The notes beneath the pieces were generated by a model. That model was not told the DNA's origin. It did not search any database and saw nothing but the letters and a program-made list of their open reading frames with translations. From Anaeromassilibacillus sp001305115 (GTDB taxonomy: Bacteria; Bacillota; Clostridia; Oscillospirales; Acutalibacteraceae), in NCBI GenBank assembly GCA_042854365.1, contig AP031437.1:3174277-3238276 (forward strand): a stretch of 64,000 nucleotides of DNA, in the 5' to 3' direction. A program made the translations under genes and the position numbers. Of this stretch, positions 1-11,816 are shown one piece after another (within the stretch, counting starts at the first letter, position 1; each line of letters starts with the position of its first letter).

Positions 1-332
1 CGAATGTTATTGCAACGCTGCACCCATTCCATTTGACAGGTACGCTTTAATTCCTCAGTCACACCCTCGGCAGCTTTCATCTGCTCCATGATGGTATCGA
101 ACCGCTTCTGTGCCTGTTCGTTCAGGTCTGCAAGATATGTCCACAATTCTCCGGTCAGTATCAATGTGTTCAATCTGGCTGGATGGACTTCTCTTAAATA
201 TTCCCGGTGCATCCGTCCATATTTTCCGATGGGGCGGTGTTCCTCCGGCAGTTTCAAGTCTGGGATGTAGTAATCTCCGACAAGAATATAATCAATTCCA
301 TTTTCCGTTATTCTTGGTTTCAATTCGCTCAT
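1..332 (-). CDS. tnpV: TnpV family transposon protein (N-terminal part, runs off the left edge)
   Basis: The reading frame opens with an ATG at 330-332 on the minus strand and stays open to base 1, so only about 110 N-terminal residues are visible. The protein begins MSELKPRITENGIDYILVGD and continues with YYIPDL, IGKYGRMHREYLRE and TGELWTYLADLNEQAQ, which is characteristic of the TnpV family found in Tn4451-like and related clostridial mobile elements. The precise role of TnpV in transposition is not established. Its first 41 bases overlap the 3' end of the HTH gene at 292-564, so the two are probably co-transcribed. This suggests that the left edge of the window is the end of an integrated element. 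The family call is confident; the function is only inferred from the family. Confidence 0.8.
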   Translation of the reverse strand, partial: MSELKPRITENGIDYILVGDYYIPDLKLPEEHRPIGKYGRMHREYLREVHPARLNTLILTGELWTYLADLNEQAQKRFDTIMEQMKAAEGVTEELKRTCQMEWVQRCNNI

Positions 333-564
333 GTTCCTTACCTCCTGTGGAAGTAGGCTCGTCTGGTACTAACTCAATCACATCGGTAATCTCACAATTC
401 AGCGTTTCGCAGATACGGGCTAATGTATCCATGCTGATGTGCTTTCCCTCTTTGCTCATGTTGGCAATCATATTTGTTGTCATACCAGCAGCAAGCCTTA
501 AATCCTCTTTTCTCATATCACGCTCTAACAGTGTGTGCCAGAGTGGTTTATAGCTGATGTGCAT
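292..564 (-). CDS. XRE/Cro-type HTH transcriptional regulator of the mobile element
   Basis: The gene encodes a 90-residue cytoplasmic protein. Residues about 6-60 (LWHTLLERDMRKEDLRLAAG, then a recognition helix around TTNMIANMSKEGKHISMDTL) form a Cro/C1-type helix-turn-helix of the short YozG-like class, followed by a polar tail. A longer frame extends to 654, but the ATG at 562-564 starts the conserved domain (MHISYKPLWH) and is chosen for that reason; the CAGGA upstream is only a weak ribosome binding site. It overlaps the start of tnpV by 41 bp, and such regulators often accompany TnpV in clostridial elements. It probably regulates the element's own genes; no operator could be identified. 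Confidence 0.75.
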   Translation of the reverse strand: MHISYKPLWHTLLERDMRKEDLRLAAGMTTNMIANMSKEGKHISMDTLARICETLNCEITDVIELVPDEPTSTGGKEHERIETKNNGKWN

Positions 565-851
565 ATTGTTTTCCTGCCTTTCTATCCATACCACCGGGGC
601 GGCTGCCCCGGCAGGAACTTTTCTCTTATTATAACACCAATCTTGTGAAATCACAATTTATTCTTGTAGACTGCCGCTGATACCGTCTGGATTGTGCTTT
701 TCCTTTCGTTTTTTGTTCCAACTAATTAGCCATGAGCTGGTAGATACCTTGGGGATGTACGCGCTTGGCCTTCCAGACGTACAATACCACTTCCATGAAA
801 TGGACCCAAATCATGTGGTAAACCATGCCTACTGCCTGGCCTCGTATCTAT

Positions 852-1625
852 TCCAAAACAATTCTCCAATCCAGTCTGGCGAAACGGTTGACGGAATTGG
901 ACCGGATGGAAATATCCAAAGGGGCATACAATGGAGATGTCAATACGAACATGCACTCATTCAACCGGCAAGAGAAGTTTTGGACATATGCCCTGGAATT
1001 TATGCCTCCGGTTTCCGGGAGGAAGGCTAAGGAGATTTGTAGTAAGCCTTTTCATATCTGGCCAAATGGTAGATGGCATTGGACCGGACGGAAATATCCA
1101 AAGAAGCATTCCATGGAGATGTCCATACGAACACGCATTCATTCAACCGGCAAGGGAAGTTTCGGACATATGCCCTGGGATTTATGCTTCCGGTTTCCGG
1201 GAAGAAGGTTAAGGAGATTTGTAGTAAGCCTTTTCATATCTGGCCAAACGGTAGATGGCATTGGACCGGACGGGAATATCCAAAGGGCCATTCCATGGAG
1301 ATGTCCATACGAACACGCATTCATTCAATCGGCAAGGGAAGTTTCGGACATATACCCTGGGATTTATGCCTCCGGTTTCCGGGAAGAAGGCTAAGGAGGT
1401 TTGTAGTAAGCCTTTTCATAGCTGGCGAAACGGTTGACGGAATTGGACTGGATGGGAATATCCAAAAAGAGCCATTCCATGGAGCTGTCCATACGAACAC
1501 GCATTCATTCAACCGGCAAGGGAAGTTTCGGACATATACCCTGGGATTTATGCTTCCGGTACCCGGGAAGAAGGCTAAGAGGATTGTGGTAACCCTTTTT
1601 ATAACGGCAAAAAATCTGGTTGCGG
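852..1625. repeat. 182-bp tandem repeat array, about 4.2 copies
   Basis: The same block recurs at 896, 1078, 1260 and 1442, always 182 bp apart, and spreads over about 852-1625. Each unit includes a segment like GGACCGGACGGAAATATCC, then CATTCATTCAACCGGCAAGG, a CCGGTTTCCGGGAAGAAGG motif and AGTAAGCCTTTTCATATCTG. Copies 2 and 3 are nearly identical; the outer copies are more diverged and the last has small insertions. The unit length is not a multiple of three, so the overlapping open frames across it change phase from copy to copy and are not credible genes. No known repeat family was recognised. The bases from 600 to 850 hold no supported gene. Confidence 0.9.
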
Positions 1626-1630
1626 AGAAT

Positions 1631-1663
1631 GTTTTCCACAGCATTGCCGGCCTCTGTGGAAAA
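1631..1663. promoter_or_regulatory. Inverted pair of DnaA-box-like 9-mers
   Basis: GTTTTCCACAG at 1631-1641 is followed 11 bases later by its reverse complement CTGTGGAAAAC at 1653-1663. The core TTTTCCACA is a one-base variant of the classical DnaA box TTATCCACA. The same inverted arrangement is present in the dnaA-proximal region at 63893-63935. It may bind DnaA or may simply be a hairpin at the end of the 182-bp array. Binding is inferred. Confidence 0.4.
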
Positions 1664-1830
1664 CGGATTCAAAAAGTTTCAAGAGAATAACGGTAACAAT
1701 AAAGGGCCTGTGCAATTGGACCGATCTCTTTCCGAAGTACACTGAAAACGAAATAACAAGATGGGAGAGGATCTATTCAACGCGTAAAGAATAGAAAAGT
1801 GCACTCGTCCAAATGCCTTTCGCAATATAC

Positions 1831-1885
1831 AAAAAATCCCCAGCCTCGCTGTAGAAAACAGCCGAAGGCTGGGGTTTTGTTTTAT
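1831..1885. terminator. Bidirectional rho-independent terminator
   Basis: The stem CCCCAGCCT / AGGCTGGGG (with an inner CTGT/ACAG) is flanked by A6 on the left and TTTTGTTTT on the right, so it can work on both strands. On the minus strand it lies about 100 bp beyond the stop codon of the membrane protein gene that ends at 1990. At 1737-1757, just before it, lies a short copy of the rRNA processing-stem sequence seen at 5778. Confidence 0.75.
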
Positions 1886-1989
1886 TGAAAAGTAAGGAGC
1901 CTCTTTCATCAGCGGGTAAAATGGTTACACATTGGCAATCATTTATCATTTCTTATGAGTTTTACCCCATTCTGCAAAAATTCTTTCCA

Positions 1990-2907
1990 TCATCCGGTAG
2001 TTCTCCCCTTTTTCTCCTGCATAAAGGCAGCTATCAAATATAGAAGGCATGCCACGGATACAATTTCTATCCCGCCAACCAAGGACAACCCGACGGAAAA
2101 GACCACATTCTGAACAAACATGGGATCGAGCAGCCATTGAAGAGTGGGAAGAACCATGAACAAAACGGCAAAATACAGGACGTTTCCCGCCAAATACGTC
2201 GAAAGCCGCATCCTTCCATAGAAAAGAAGGACAGCCAGGCCCGCAAGCAGCCATTTTGACAGGGCCAGAAACAGGCCGTCCAGAAATGTCCCCGCACTGG
2301 AAGCCCAGGAAGCAAAGGCCATGTCCTGGCGGGAAACGACCGCCTGGTTTCCCATGAAATAAACAATCCGGCAAGCGCCCTCTGCCAGCACTCCCGCAAG
2401 GGCAGCGGCGGCAAACCACCCATATTTTCCCCGCTCCTGTAAAAACAGGCAGCGTGTGGAACCGCCTTGCGGCGGCGCGGTTTGCCTCCCAGCAGCCATC
2501 CGGAGCAATCCACCGAGCGCCGCCAGAAAAATCGACGCCCAAACCATTTTGGGAAAGGCCCAAATACAAAAGCTCCATCCGCTCCCAGTGGAAGACGGGA
2601 AAACAACCGCAAACAAACCGGCGAACAGAAGGAAAATCACAAACCAACCCCACGCCAAAAGTGTATAGCGCCGCAAACTCAACTGGTTTTTCAAAAGATC
2701 AATTCCCAAATACACAATCACTGCAACTGAAAGCCCTAAGGCAAGAATTTTCGCACTCGACTCAAAACTCCAAAGGCGGTCTGTGCGGACAAAATCCGTT
2801 CCCGACGCCACCCCATAATACAAGAGCAAAGAGAGAACCGCCAGGACAGCAATCCCTGCTCCTAGAAATTTTCCCTTTTTTCCAAATGCGCCGCTCCTTG
2901 CCATCAT
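1990..2907 (-). CDS. Polytopic integral membrane protein of unknown function
   Basis: The gene encodes about 305 residues with seven to eight hydrophobic segments (for example LGAGIAVLAVLSLLLYYGVA near the N terminus and TYLAGNVLYFAVLFMVLPTL near residue 250) and a short polar C-terminal tail ending QEKKGRTTG. No family was recognised. A TTG-initiated frame begins at 2922, but the ATG at 2905-2907 has GGGAGG seven bases upstream and is the better start. It is the most distal gene of a leftward cluster that begins with the secreted protein at 5517 and includes several small membrane proteins, so it may belong to the same unit (transport, immunity or export). That role is inference from position only. 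Confidence 0.7.
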   Translation of the reverse strand: MMARSGAFGKKGKFLGAGIAVLAVLSLLLYYGVASGTDFVRTDRLWSFESSAKILALGLSVAVIVYLGIDLLKNQLSLRRYTLLAWGWFVIFLLFAGLFAVVFPSSTGSGWSFCIWAFPKMVWASIFLAALGGLLRMAAGRQTAPPQGGSTRCLFLQERGKYGWFAAAALAGVLAEGACRIVYFMGNQAVVSRQDMAFASWASSAGTFLDGLFLALSKWLLAGLAVLLFYGRMRLSTYLAGNVLYFAVLFMVLPTLQWLLDPMFVQNVVFSVGLSLVGGIEIVSVACLLYLIAAFMQEKKGRTTG

Positions 2908-3077
2908 GGAAGTGCCTCCCAATCTATTGCGTTAATCGGAACCTGGTGTTACTTCAATAATAGGTAAATATTCCGTCTGAATTAGAGGTGTTTCTCTGCC
3001 CCCCTTTGATCTCTAGACATGTCTCGTCCACAAACACATTCCAATTGATTTACTGGATTTCGATACCGGACGGCCGC

Positions 3078-3333
3078 TCATCGTATCCATTGGGCAAGAA
3101 AAGAAACCACCCAAACAACCGCCAAGATTGCCAACGTTTCCAAAAAGGAACGCAGGACCGCTTTGACGATTGCCTTTTTATCCTCTTTTTGCGTCTCCGG
3201 GATGCACGAAGAGTCCGGCAAATAGGCGGTTCCCGCAACTACTGCCAAAAAAAGCTTTCAGGATCATCCAACTACCAAGAAGAAATACCGAGCCAAAGAG
3301 CTGACAAGAACTGCCGGTTTTAATAAACATCAT
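3078..3333 (-). pseudogene. Frameshifted copy of the small membrane protein family
   Basis: An ATG at 3331-3333 opens a frame reading MMFIKTGSSCQLFGSVFLLG, which is lost at a run of seven T (minus strand). After a single-base shift the reading continues as LFLAVVAGTAYLPDSS, then KKAIVKAVLRSFLETLAILA and a stop at 3078. The resumed part closely resembles the C-terminal half of the protein at 4567-4875 (KGIAKTVLRAVLVASGLFAV). This is best read as a decayed paralogue with a homopolymer frameshift. A sequencing error in the T run is possible and would make it an intact gene of about 85 codons. Confidence 0.5.
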
Positions 3334-3398
3334 TTTTCACTTAGATTCCATAGCCAGCCGGAGAAATTCAATTTTCCTCTCCTCCAGAGGAACTGACG

Positions 3399-3704
3399 CT
3401 ATCTCCCAAAAGTTTCCGGATGCAAAAGGAATGCCGCCAAAAAGCACGCCGCAAATAACGCAATAGTCGTGCAAACGCCATACACAGTTGCCTTTGCAAT
3501 CTTCCGGCGCTTTTCCACAAGCTCTTCCGGAATCCTGCCATAATAGAAGCTCAGGCTGTCTAACAAGATCGCGAAAAGCAGAAGCGGGATGCTGATATAA
3601 AAATATTTCTCCGGCAAAATGAGTGCAATCAATGAGGGAAGCACCCCAACATATAAACCATAGCGCCGGACAAGTTCATAGATACGAATCAAGAAACGAT
3701 GCAA
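3399..3704 (-). CDS. Small four-helix membrane protein, paralogue 2 (TTG start)
   Basis: The product is about 101 residues with hydrophobic stretches around LYVGVLPSLIALILP, YFYISIPLLLFAILLDSLSF and TIALFAACFLAAFLLH, separated by the basic loop EELVEKRRKIAKAT. The organisation and the basic loop match the protein at 4567-4875. The best start is TTG at 3704, six bases after a perfect AGGAGG. The frame is open up to an ATG at 3761, but that upstream part lies inside the tRNA-derived array. Remarkably, the AGGAGG is the complement of the tRNA anticodon-loop sequence CCTCCTAA that ends the array. Function unknown; an immunity-type role is only a guess from the cluster. Confidence 0.6.
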   Translation of the reverse strand: MHRFLIRIYELVRRYGLYVGVLPSLIALILPEKYFYISIPLLLFAILLDSLSFYYGRIPEELVEKRRKIAKATVYGVCTTIALFAACFLAAFLLHPETFGR

Positions 3705-3710
3705 TGGAAT

Positions 3711-4001
3711 CCTCCTAAAATCGAATCGTTCGAATCCCGGAACTCTTTGAAATTGAATCATTTCTGTATATGTCCCTGTAGTTCCGTTGGATAGGGCGAC
3801 CGCCTCCTAACAAACGAACCGTTCGAATCCCGGAGCTCTGTAAAATTGAATCATTTCTGTATATGCCCCCGTACCTCACCGGGATAGAGGGTCCGCCTCC
3901 TAACAATCGAATCGTTCGAATCCTGGAGCCCTGTAAAATTGAATATTTTCTGTATAAGCCCCCGTAGCTCAGTTGGATAGAGCGGTCGCCTCCTAAAAAT
4001 A
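3711..4001 (+). repeat. 93-bp tandem array derived from a tRNA-Arg(CCU)-like gene
   Basis: CCTCCTAA recurs at 3711, 3803, 3896 and 3989, spacing 92-93 bp. The rightmost copy (3959-3996) reads GCCCCCGTAGCTCAGTTGGA then TAGAGCGGTCGCCTCCTAA, a textbook tRNA 5' half with D-arm and a CCU anticodon loop, but the sequence departs from tRNA just after the anticodon. The other copies keep degraded versions of this half and carry a T-arm-like segment (CGTTCGAATCCCGGAG) in the spacer. No copy can fold as a complete tRNA, so these are tRNA pseudogene fragments in tandem. They are not functional tRNA genes. Confidence 0.75.
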
Positions 4002-4071
4002 ACATCAACACGCCACCGAATATACAGGAAAGGTTTAAGTGCTGTGCAAAAGATTCGCGGTATGGTGACCA

Positions 4072-4311
4072 TTATCCAAACGGCAGAGACACAAGCAGCG
4101 CAAAAATACGGCCACTGCCAACCCCGATAAGCGTTCTCCAAAGAAATACTTCTATAATCGCCTCGCTTCTTCCATCCACATCTTCCGATATTTTACAAAA
4201 GTGCGTATTGGCCGACGTTGTCATCCAGATGGCAACAATCGAAGAATCCAATACCTGTCCGGATAAAACAGTGTTAGCTACGGTACAATGCCCATACAGC
4301 GTAGATATCAA
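4072..4311 (-). pseudogene. Truncated paralogue of the small membrane protein family
   Basis: A 79-codon frame reads VLDSSIVAIW, then DVDGRSEAIIEVFLWRTLIG and GSGRIFALLVSL. The pattern (hydrophobic segment, charged loop, two further hydrophobic segments) lines up with the C-terminal two thirds of the protein at 4567-4875. No N-terminal helix and no good ribosome binding site are visible, so it is probably a decayed copy. The similarity was judged by eye and is weak. The dispersed palindromic repeat lies just upstream (4314-4377). Confidence 0.35.
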
Positions 4312-4313
4312 TT

Positions 4314-4377
4314 AGTTTAATAGCGATAGGGACGCCCCTGCTTTTTGCGGAGGCTGTCCCTATTAAAAATATTCATT
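4314..4377 (+). repeat. 63-bp palindromic dispersed repeat, copy A
   Basis: The copy opens AGTTTAATAGCGATAGGGA and ends GTCCCTATTAAAAATATTCA. The arms ATAGGGA / TCCCTAT form an imperfect hairpin around a GC-rich middle. Four more copies, all in the same orientation, are at 26304, 44135, 51290 and 51353. It behaves like a REP or miniature mobile element; no known family was recognised. Confidence 0.75.
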
Positions 4378-4566
4378 CCATACTTTACTTTTGTAAAAAT
4401 TCATAGAACTTCATCCGTGCCTGCCTCACCAAAGACTTCCCAAGCAAATTGCCTCCTGCGAGCCGTTATAGGAATCGCGTTGGTAAGAACCTCTTCCTTA
4501 TTGCGCTCTATGATGGCTTGTACTTGAGACCCTGTTTGAACAAGAATACTCGAAATGGAAAACAGA

Positions 4567-4875
4567 TTACGCAGAGCAAAACACACACCATAAAATATTA
4601 GGCAGCGCCCAAAAAACGGCAAAGAGCCCTGACGCCACAAGTACAGCGCGCAAAACGGTTTTTGCAATCCCTTTGTTCCGATTCTCCGCTTGCTTTGGAA
4701 CTTTGGAGAAGTCGAGACTCGCAATCGTAACACCCAGCCATCCCACCAAAACCCTTGCCGCACCGTTTTCGTATGGCAAAAAGAATATCGCGCCAAAAAG
4801 CATGCTCGACCCAAAAATCACAATCAAAGGCCGGTAATCTTGAAATAACGTGATCAGCTTTTCTGTAAAATGCAC
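4567..4875 (-). CDS. Small membrane protein, paralogue 1 of the cluster
   Basis: The product has 102 residues with three to four hydrophobic segments: LIVIFGSSMLFGAIFFL, ARVLVGWLGVTIASL and AVLVASGLFAVFWALPNILW, and a charged loop SKVPKQAENRNKGIAKT between segments 2 and 3. It starts at GTG 4875, preceded by AGGAGGG at about 10 bases. It lies 39 bp downstream of the secreted protein gene and is the best preserved of four related copies. No family was recognised. Small multi-copy membrane proteins beside a secreted peptide precursor often give self-protection, but nothing in the sequence proves this. Confidence 0.6.
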   Translation of the reverse strand: MHFTEKLITLFQDYRPLIVIFGSSMLFGAIFFLPYENGAARVLVGWLGVTIASLDFSKVPKQAENRNKGIAKTVLRAVLVASGLFAVFWALPNILWCVFCSA

Positions 4876-4914
4876 TCAGTAAAGCCCTCCTGAAAAAATT
4901 GCCTCCGGAGAACC

Positions 4915-5517
4915 TTAGTAGGTTCCTCCCATCGTGAAATCCTGAGCGAAAAACCCCGTTTCGTAATAGGCAAATGTACCGTCTGAATAAGAAACCTCCC
5001 GATACTGCTTCTTCATAGTAACGCTTATTTCCGAGCTTGCACCAAATACCGGCGGATTGATCGAAGGGATTCCTGCAGCCCAACAAAGTGCCTCTGCCAC
5101 TGCCGCAGCTCCAAGAGAAATTGCCCCTGCCGCAGAAAGGATAGAAACAACAGCGTTTGCCACCCACGCCAAAGCAGATATGCATTCTGCTGTAGACATA
5201 CTATAATATTTTTCGACTCCGCCAAACCAAGGGCCATAAACCAGTCCACCTTTTGCCGCGGCCTCCTGGTTAATTTTTGCTACCTCACTTTCCGAAAGCA
5301 CACGATTTCCGTACAAAAGCAAATTTTTCTGCATCCGGGCTTTATCCGCCTGCGTCACGTTCTCCGGTAGCTGGATCGCTTCCACGCCGGTATCCCTTTG
5401 TAAATAAACTATATTCGACGTAGCTTTTGGGCTGTCTATCTCTACCGCGTTTGCCATAGGAATGGAAACCATGACGAGAACCAACATCATGCAAAGGCGG
5501 ATGATTCGCATAGCCAT
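4915..5517 (-). CDS. Secreted 200-residue protein with a hydrophobic Ala/Gly-rich core
   Basis: Residues 1-24 form a signal peptide (MAMRIIRLCMMLVLVMVSIP, then MANA before VEIDS). The mature part has a polar N-terminal half (SESEVAKINQEAAAKGG), a strongly hydrophobic stretch around residues 110-150 (WVANAVVSILSAAGAISLGA, AAVAEALCWAAG) and a polar tyrosine-rich C terminus ending AQDFTMGGTY. Two cysteines bracket the hydrophobic stretch. The layout recalls bacteriocin or pore-forming toxin precursors, but no family was recognised. It heads a leftward cluster of small membrane proteins. The ribosome binding site is weak (AAAAGAG). Confidence 0.6.
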   Translation of the reverse strand: MAMRIIRLCMMLVLVMVSIPMANAVEIDSPKATSNIVYLQRDTGVEAIQLPENVTQADKARMQKNLLLYGNRVLSESEVAKINQEAAAKGGLVYGPWFGGVEKYYSMSTAECISALAWVANAVVSILSAAGAISLGAAAVAEALCWAAGIPSINPPVFGASSEISVTMKKQYREVSYSDGTFAYYETGFFAQDFTMGGTY

Positions 5518-5739
5518 TCTCTTTTGAAAATAAAAACCTTCTTATATTTTCACCCTTCACAATATCCTTCAAACAAAATAAACAGCCCATCGGAATCACG
5601 CTCTTTAAATGGTCTCAAAACAAAATTATCTATTACTTATAATACAATCATATTCTATTATCGTACATATATTTTATAAATAAAAAGCAATTCCGTTTAC
5701 AATTCTAATTCTACAATATATACAAACAATTCACACAAT

Positions 5740-5774
5740 AAAAAAAGACTCATCCAAATCGGATGAGTCTTTTG
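5740..5774 (-). terminator. rRNA operon terminator
   Basis: The stem AAGACTCATCC / GGATGAGTCTT is followed on the minus strand by a run of T (A7 on the plus strand). It lies about 70 bp beyond the 23S 3' end and closes the operon. No gene is visible between 5518 and 5740; the stretch is AT-rich. Confidence 0.85.
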
Positions 5775-5777
5775 CCA

Positions 5778-5799
5778 GTACACTGAAAACTGAATAAAG
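5778..5799 (-). other. 23S rRNA processing stem, 3' arm (partner at 8763-8784)
   Basis: The sequence at 5778-5799 is the reverse complement of 8763-8784 with one mismatch. The two arms flank the 23S gene and can form the precursor stem that RNase III or Mini-III enzymes cleave. A degenerate copy of this arm is at 1737. Confidence 0.75.
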
Positions 5800-5845
5800 A
5801 TTTAAGATAGAAGCTATCAGAAAAAGCTTTGAACCAAGGAACTAT

Positions 5846-8676
<2,831 letters not shown>

Positions 8677-8762
8677 ATGTGTTTCTCTTGGTTCTTCTTG
8701 AAATTGTAGATTTCACTTAAAATCGAAACTTTACAAAGTTCTTTTTCTCGTTCTATCTGCTT

Positions 8763-8784
8763 CTTTATTCAGTTTTCAATGTAC
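8763..8784 (-). other. 23S rRNA processing stem, 5' arm
   Basis: This is the partner of 5778-5799. On the transcript it precedes the 23S 5' end by about 90 bases. Confidence 0.7.
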
Positions 8785-8891
8785 GGACATAGTCTGTTTC
8801 GCTCGTTGCGATTCCTAACGAAATCTTCTTCAAACTCGTTTCCAAGTCCTTTGCGAAACTTCCTATTTACTTTTGCAGGTTTCCCTGCTGG

Positions 8892-8965
<74 letters not shown>

Positions 8966-9031
8966 ATATTTCCGGCTTCGAGGCTATCCGGTCTTTCTCG
9001 CCACAGTAGCCGTTCCAGACCTTTCGGCCTG

Positions 9032-9107
9032 TGGTGGAGATAAACGGGATCGAACCGTTGACCTCCTGCTTGCAAAGCAGGCGCTCTCCCAGCTGAGCTA
9101 TACCCCC
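9032..9107 (-). tRNA. tRNA-Ala (UGC)
   Basis: The gene begins GGGGGTATAGCTCAGCTGGG and has the anticodon loop CTTTGCAAG (anticodon UGC), a T-arm GGTTCGATCC and an encoded CCA. It lies between the 16S gene and tRNA-Ile. Confidence 0.95.
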
Positions 9108-9290
9108 AACTATTTGGTTGTTCACTCAGGTGTTCTACCTTCGTTTATTTCCTCTTTGAAAGCTCTCTTCTGTCTCCCCCCAACTTCCCTTCCTTCTTCG
9201 GGAGTTTCTTTCGACTCTCCCGCCTCTCTCAGGGCCTTTCCTCACCCTTGCTTTCGGGCGGGGCTTGTGTCGAGGTTCAACCTCGAAGGG

Positions 9291-9311
9291 CCTTCAAAAT
9301 TAAACAACGTT
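9291..9311 (-). other. 16S rRNA processing stem, 3' arm (partner at 11080-11100)
   Basis: The 21 bases here are the reverse complement of 11080-11100 with one mismatch, and the two flank the 16S gene. They form the precursor 16S stem. Confidence 0.75.
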
Positions 9312-9377
9312 TTGAAATGTTTCCTCGTAATGCCTGACCTTGGATTTAGATCAGTTCTTCAACCAATCGTTTCTCCA

Positions 9378-10894
<1,517 letters not shown>

Positions 10895-11079
10895 TCTTGT
10901 ATTTAATCGCTCCGTAGAGCGTTTAAATCAACTTAGAGTTTTTGAATAGCTCTTTTCGATACACTAACGTGTATTCCAGTTTCTCGAGTCTGGATTCTCG
11001 TTTCGTCCGAAAGTTCCGTTCCCATCCTCTCGGATGTTCCCGTCCCTCTCAAAGTCATTACGGGTCCTTTTCATTTCGT

Positions 11080-11100
11080 AACGTTGTTTAATTTTCAAGG
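11080..11100 (-). other. 16S rRNA processing stem, 5' arm
   Basis: This is the partner of 9291-9311. It lies about 190 bases upstream of the 16S 5' end, inside the leader transcript. Confidence 0.75.
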
Positions 11101-11191
11101 TCCTTCGCAACCTTCAAACCGGCTTCCTCTCTAGGTTTATGGCCTCTCGCCTTGTCCCTTTCGTTTGGGCCGTTTCGTAAGGTGCTCGAAT

Positions 11192-11220
11192 ATAATACCA
11201 AACCCTACCCCTTTTGTCAA
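11192..11220 (-). promoter_or_regulatory. rRNA operon promoter
   Basis: On the minus strand a perfect -35 TTGACA (11215-11220) is followed after 17 bases by the -10 TATTAT (11192-11197). It lies about 300 bp upstream of the 16S gene and is the strongest sigma-A promoter seen in this area. The region upstream (11221-11816) is T-rich and holds no gene that could be supported on either strand. Confidence 0.85.
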
Positions 11221-11816
11221 CACCTTTTTTGAAATTTTTTCAGCTTTTTTTAAAAAAACCTTTTTCTACCCCTTTTCCCTGGTAAAACGGGGCGATTCTG
11301 CTGCTTTTCCATTCTACTATATATGCATACAAAATGCAATACAACGGCGGATGGTATACAAGACCATGTATGTCGACTCTCTTTCCTTTCTGCAATTGGC
11401 TACAGCACCGCTGGACCGCTTTTCAAGGATACCTTTGCGTTTCTTTCTACAGATTTTCTTTTTTCCATCCTATCCCCTATCCAACTGGCCCCACTTTTCT
11501 GTGTTGCTCTACAACCATTAAATCCATTGTTGATCTGTTTGGTAGTCTGGTACAGGGAGATCGAGAGGTTTTTCAATACCTATTCTGACATGATTATTGG
11601 ATTGTGTCCTTCTCATTCAGTTGCATGGACACCAAAATAGCCACGTATGTACTGGCCGTGTTTCAGTCTTTCCCTGCTCGATTGCGGGAGCTCTCCTCCA
11701 TAGAGAATCTATAAGAATTGGCAGTATCCTGTGTTTCCCCGCCTTCCCTGTGGCCAGGGCAGAGGATTTTTGGCGCGTAAACCAACGTCCCTTGCTTCCT
11801 CGTTCAGTCCGCCCCT

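Noticed and set aside
825..1690. Overlapping open frames of up to 205 codons with repeated MPWDLCFRFPG-type peptides
   Set aside because: They are created by the 182-bp array; the frame shifts from unit to unit and there is no ribosome binding site.
4401..4566. Minus-strand frame with VQAIIERNKEEVLTNAIPIT that looks protein-like
   Set aside because: It has no start codon or ribosome binding site outside the overlapping membrane protein gene and was too short to assign; it might be a remnant of a lost gene.
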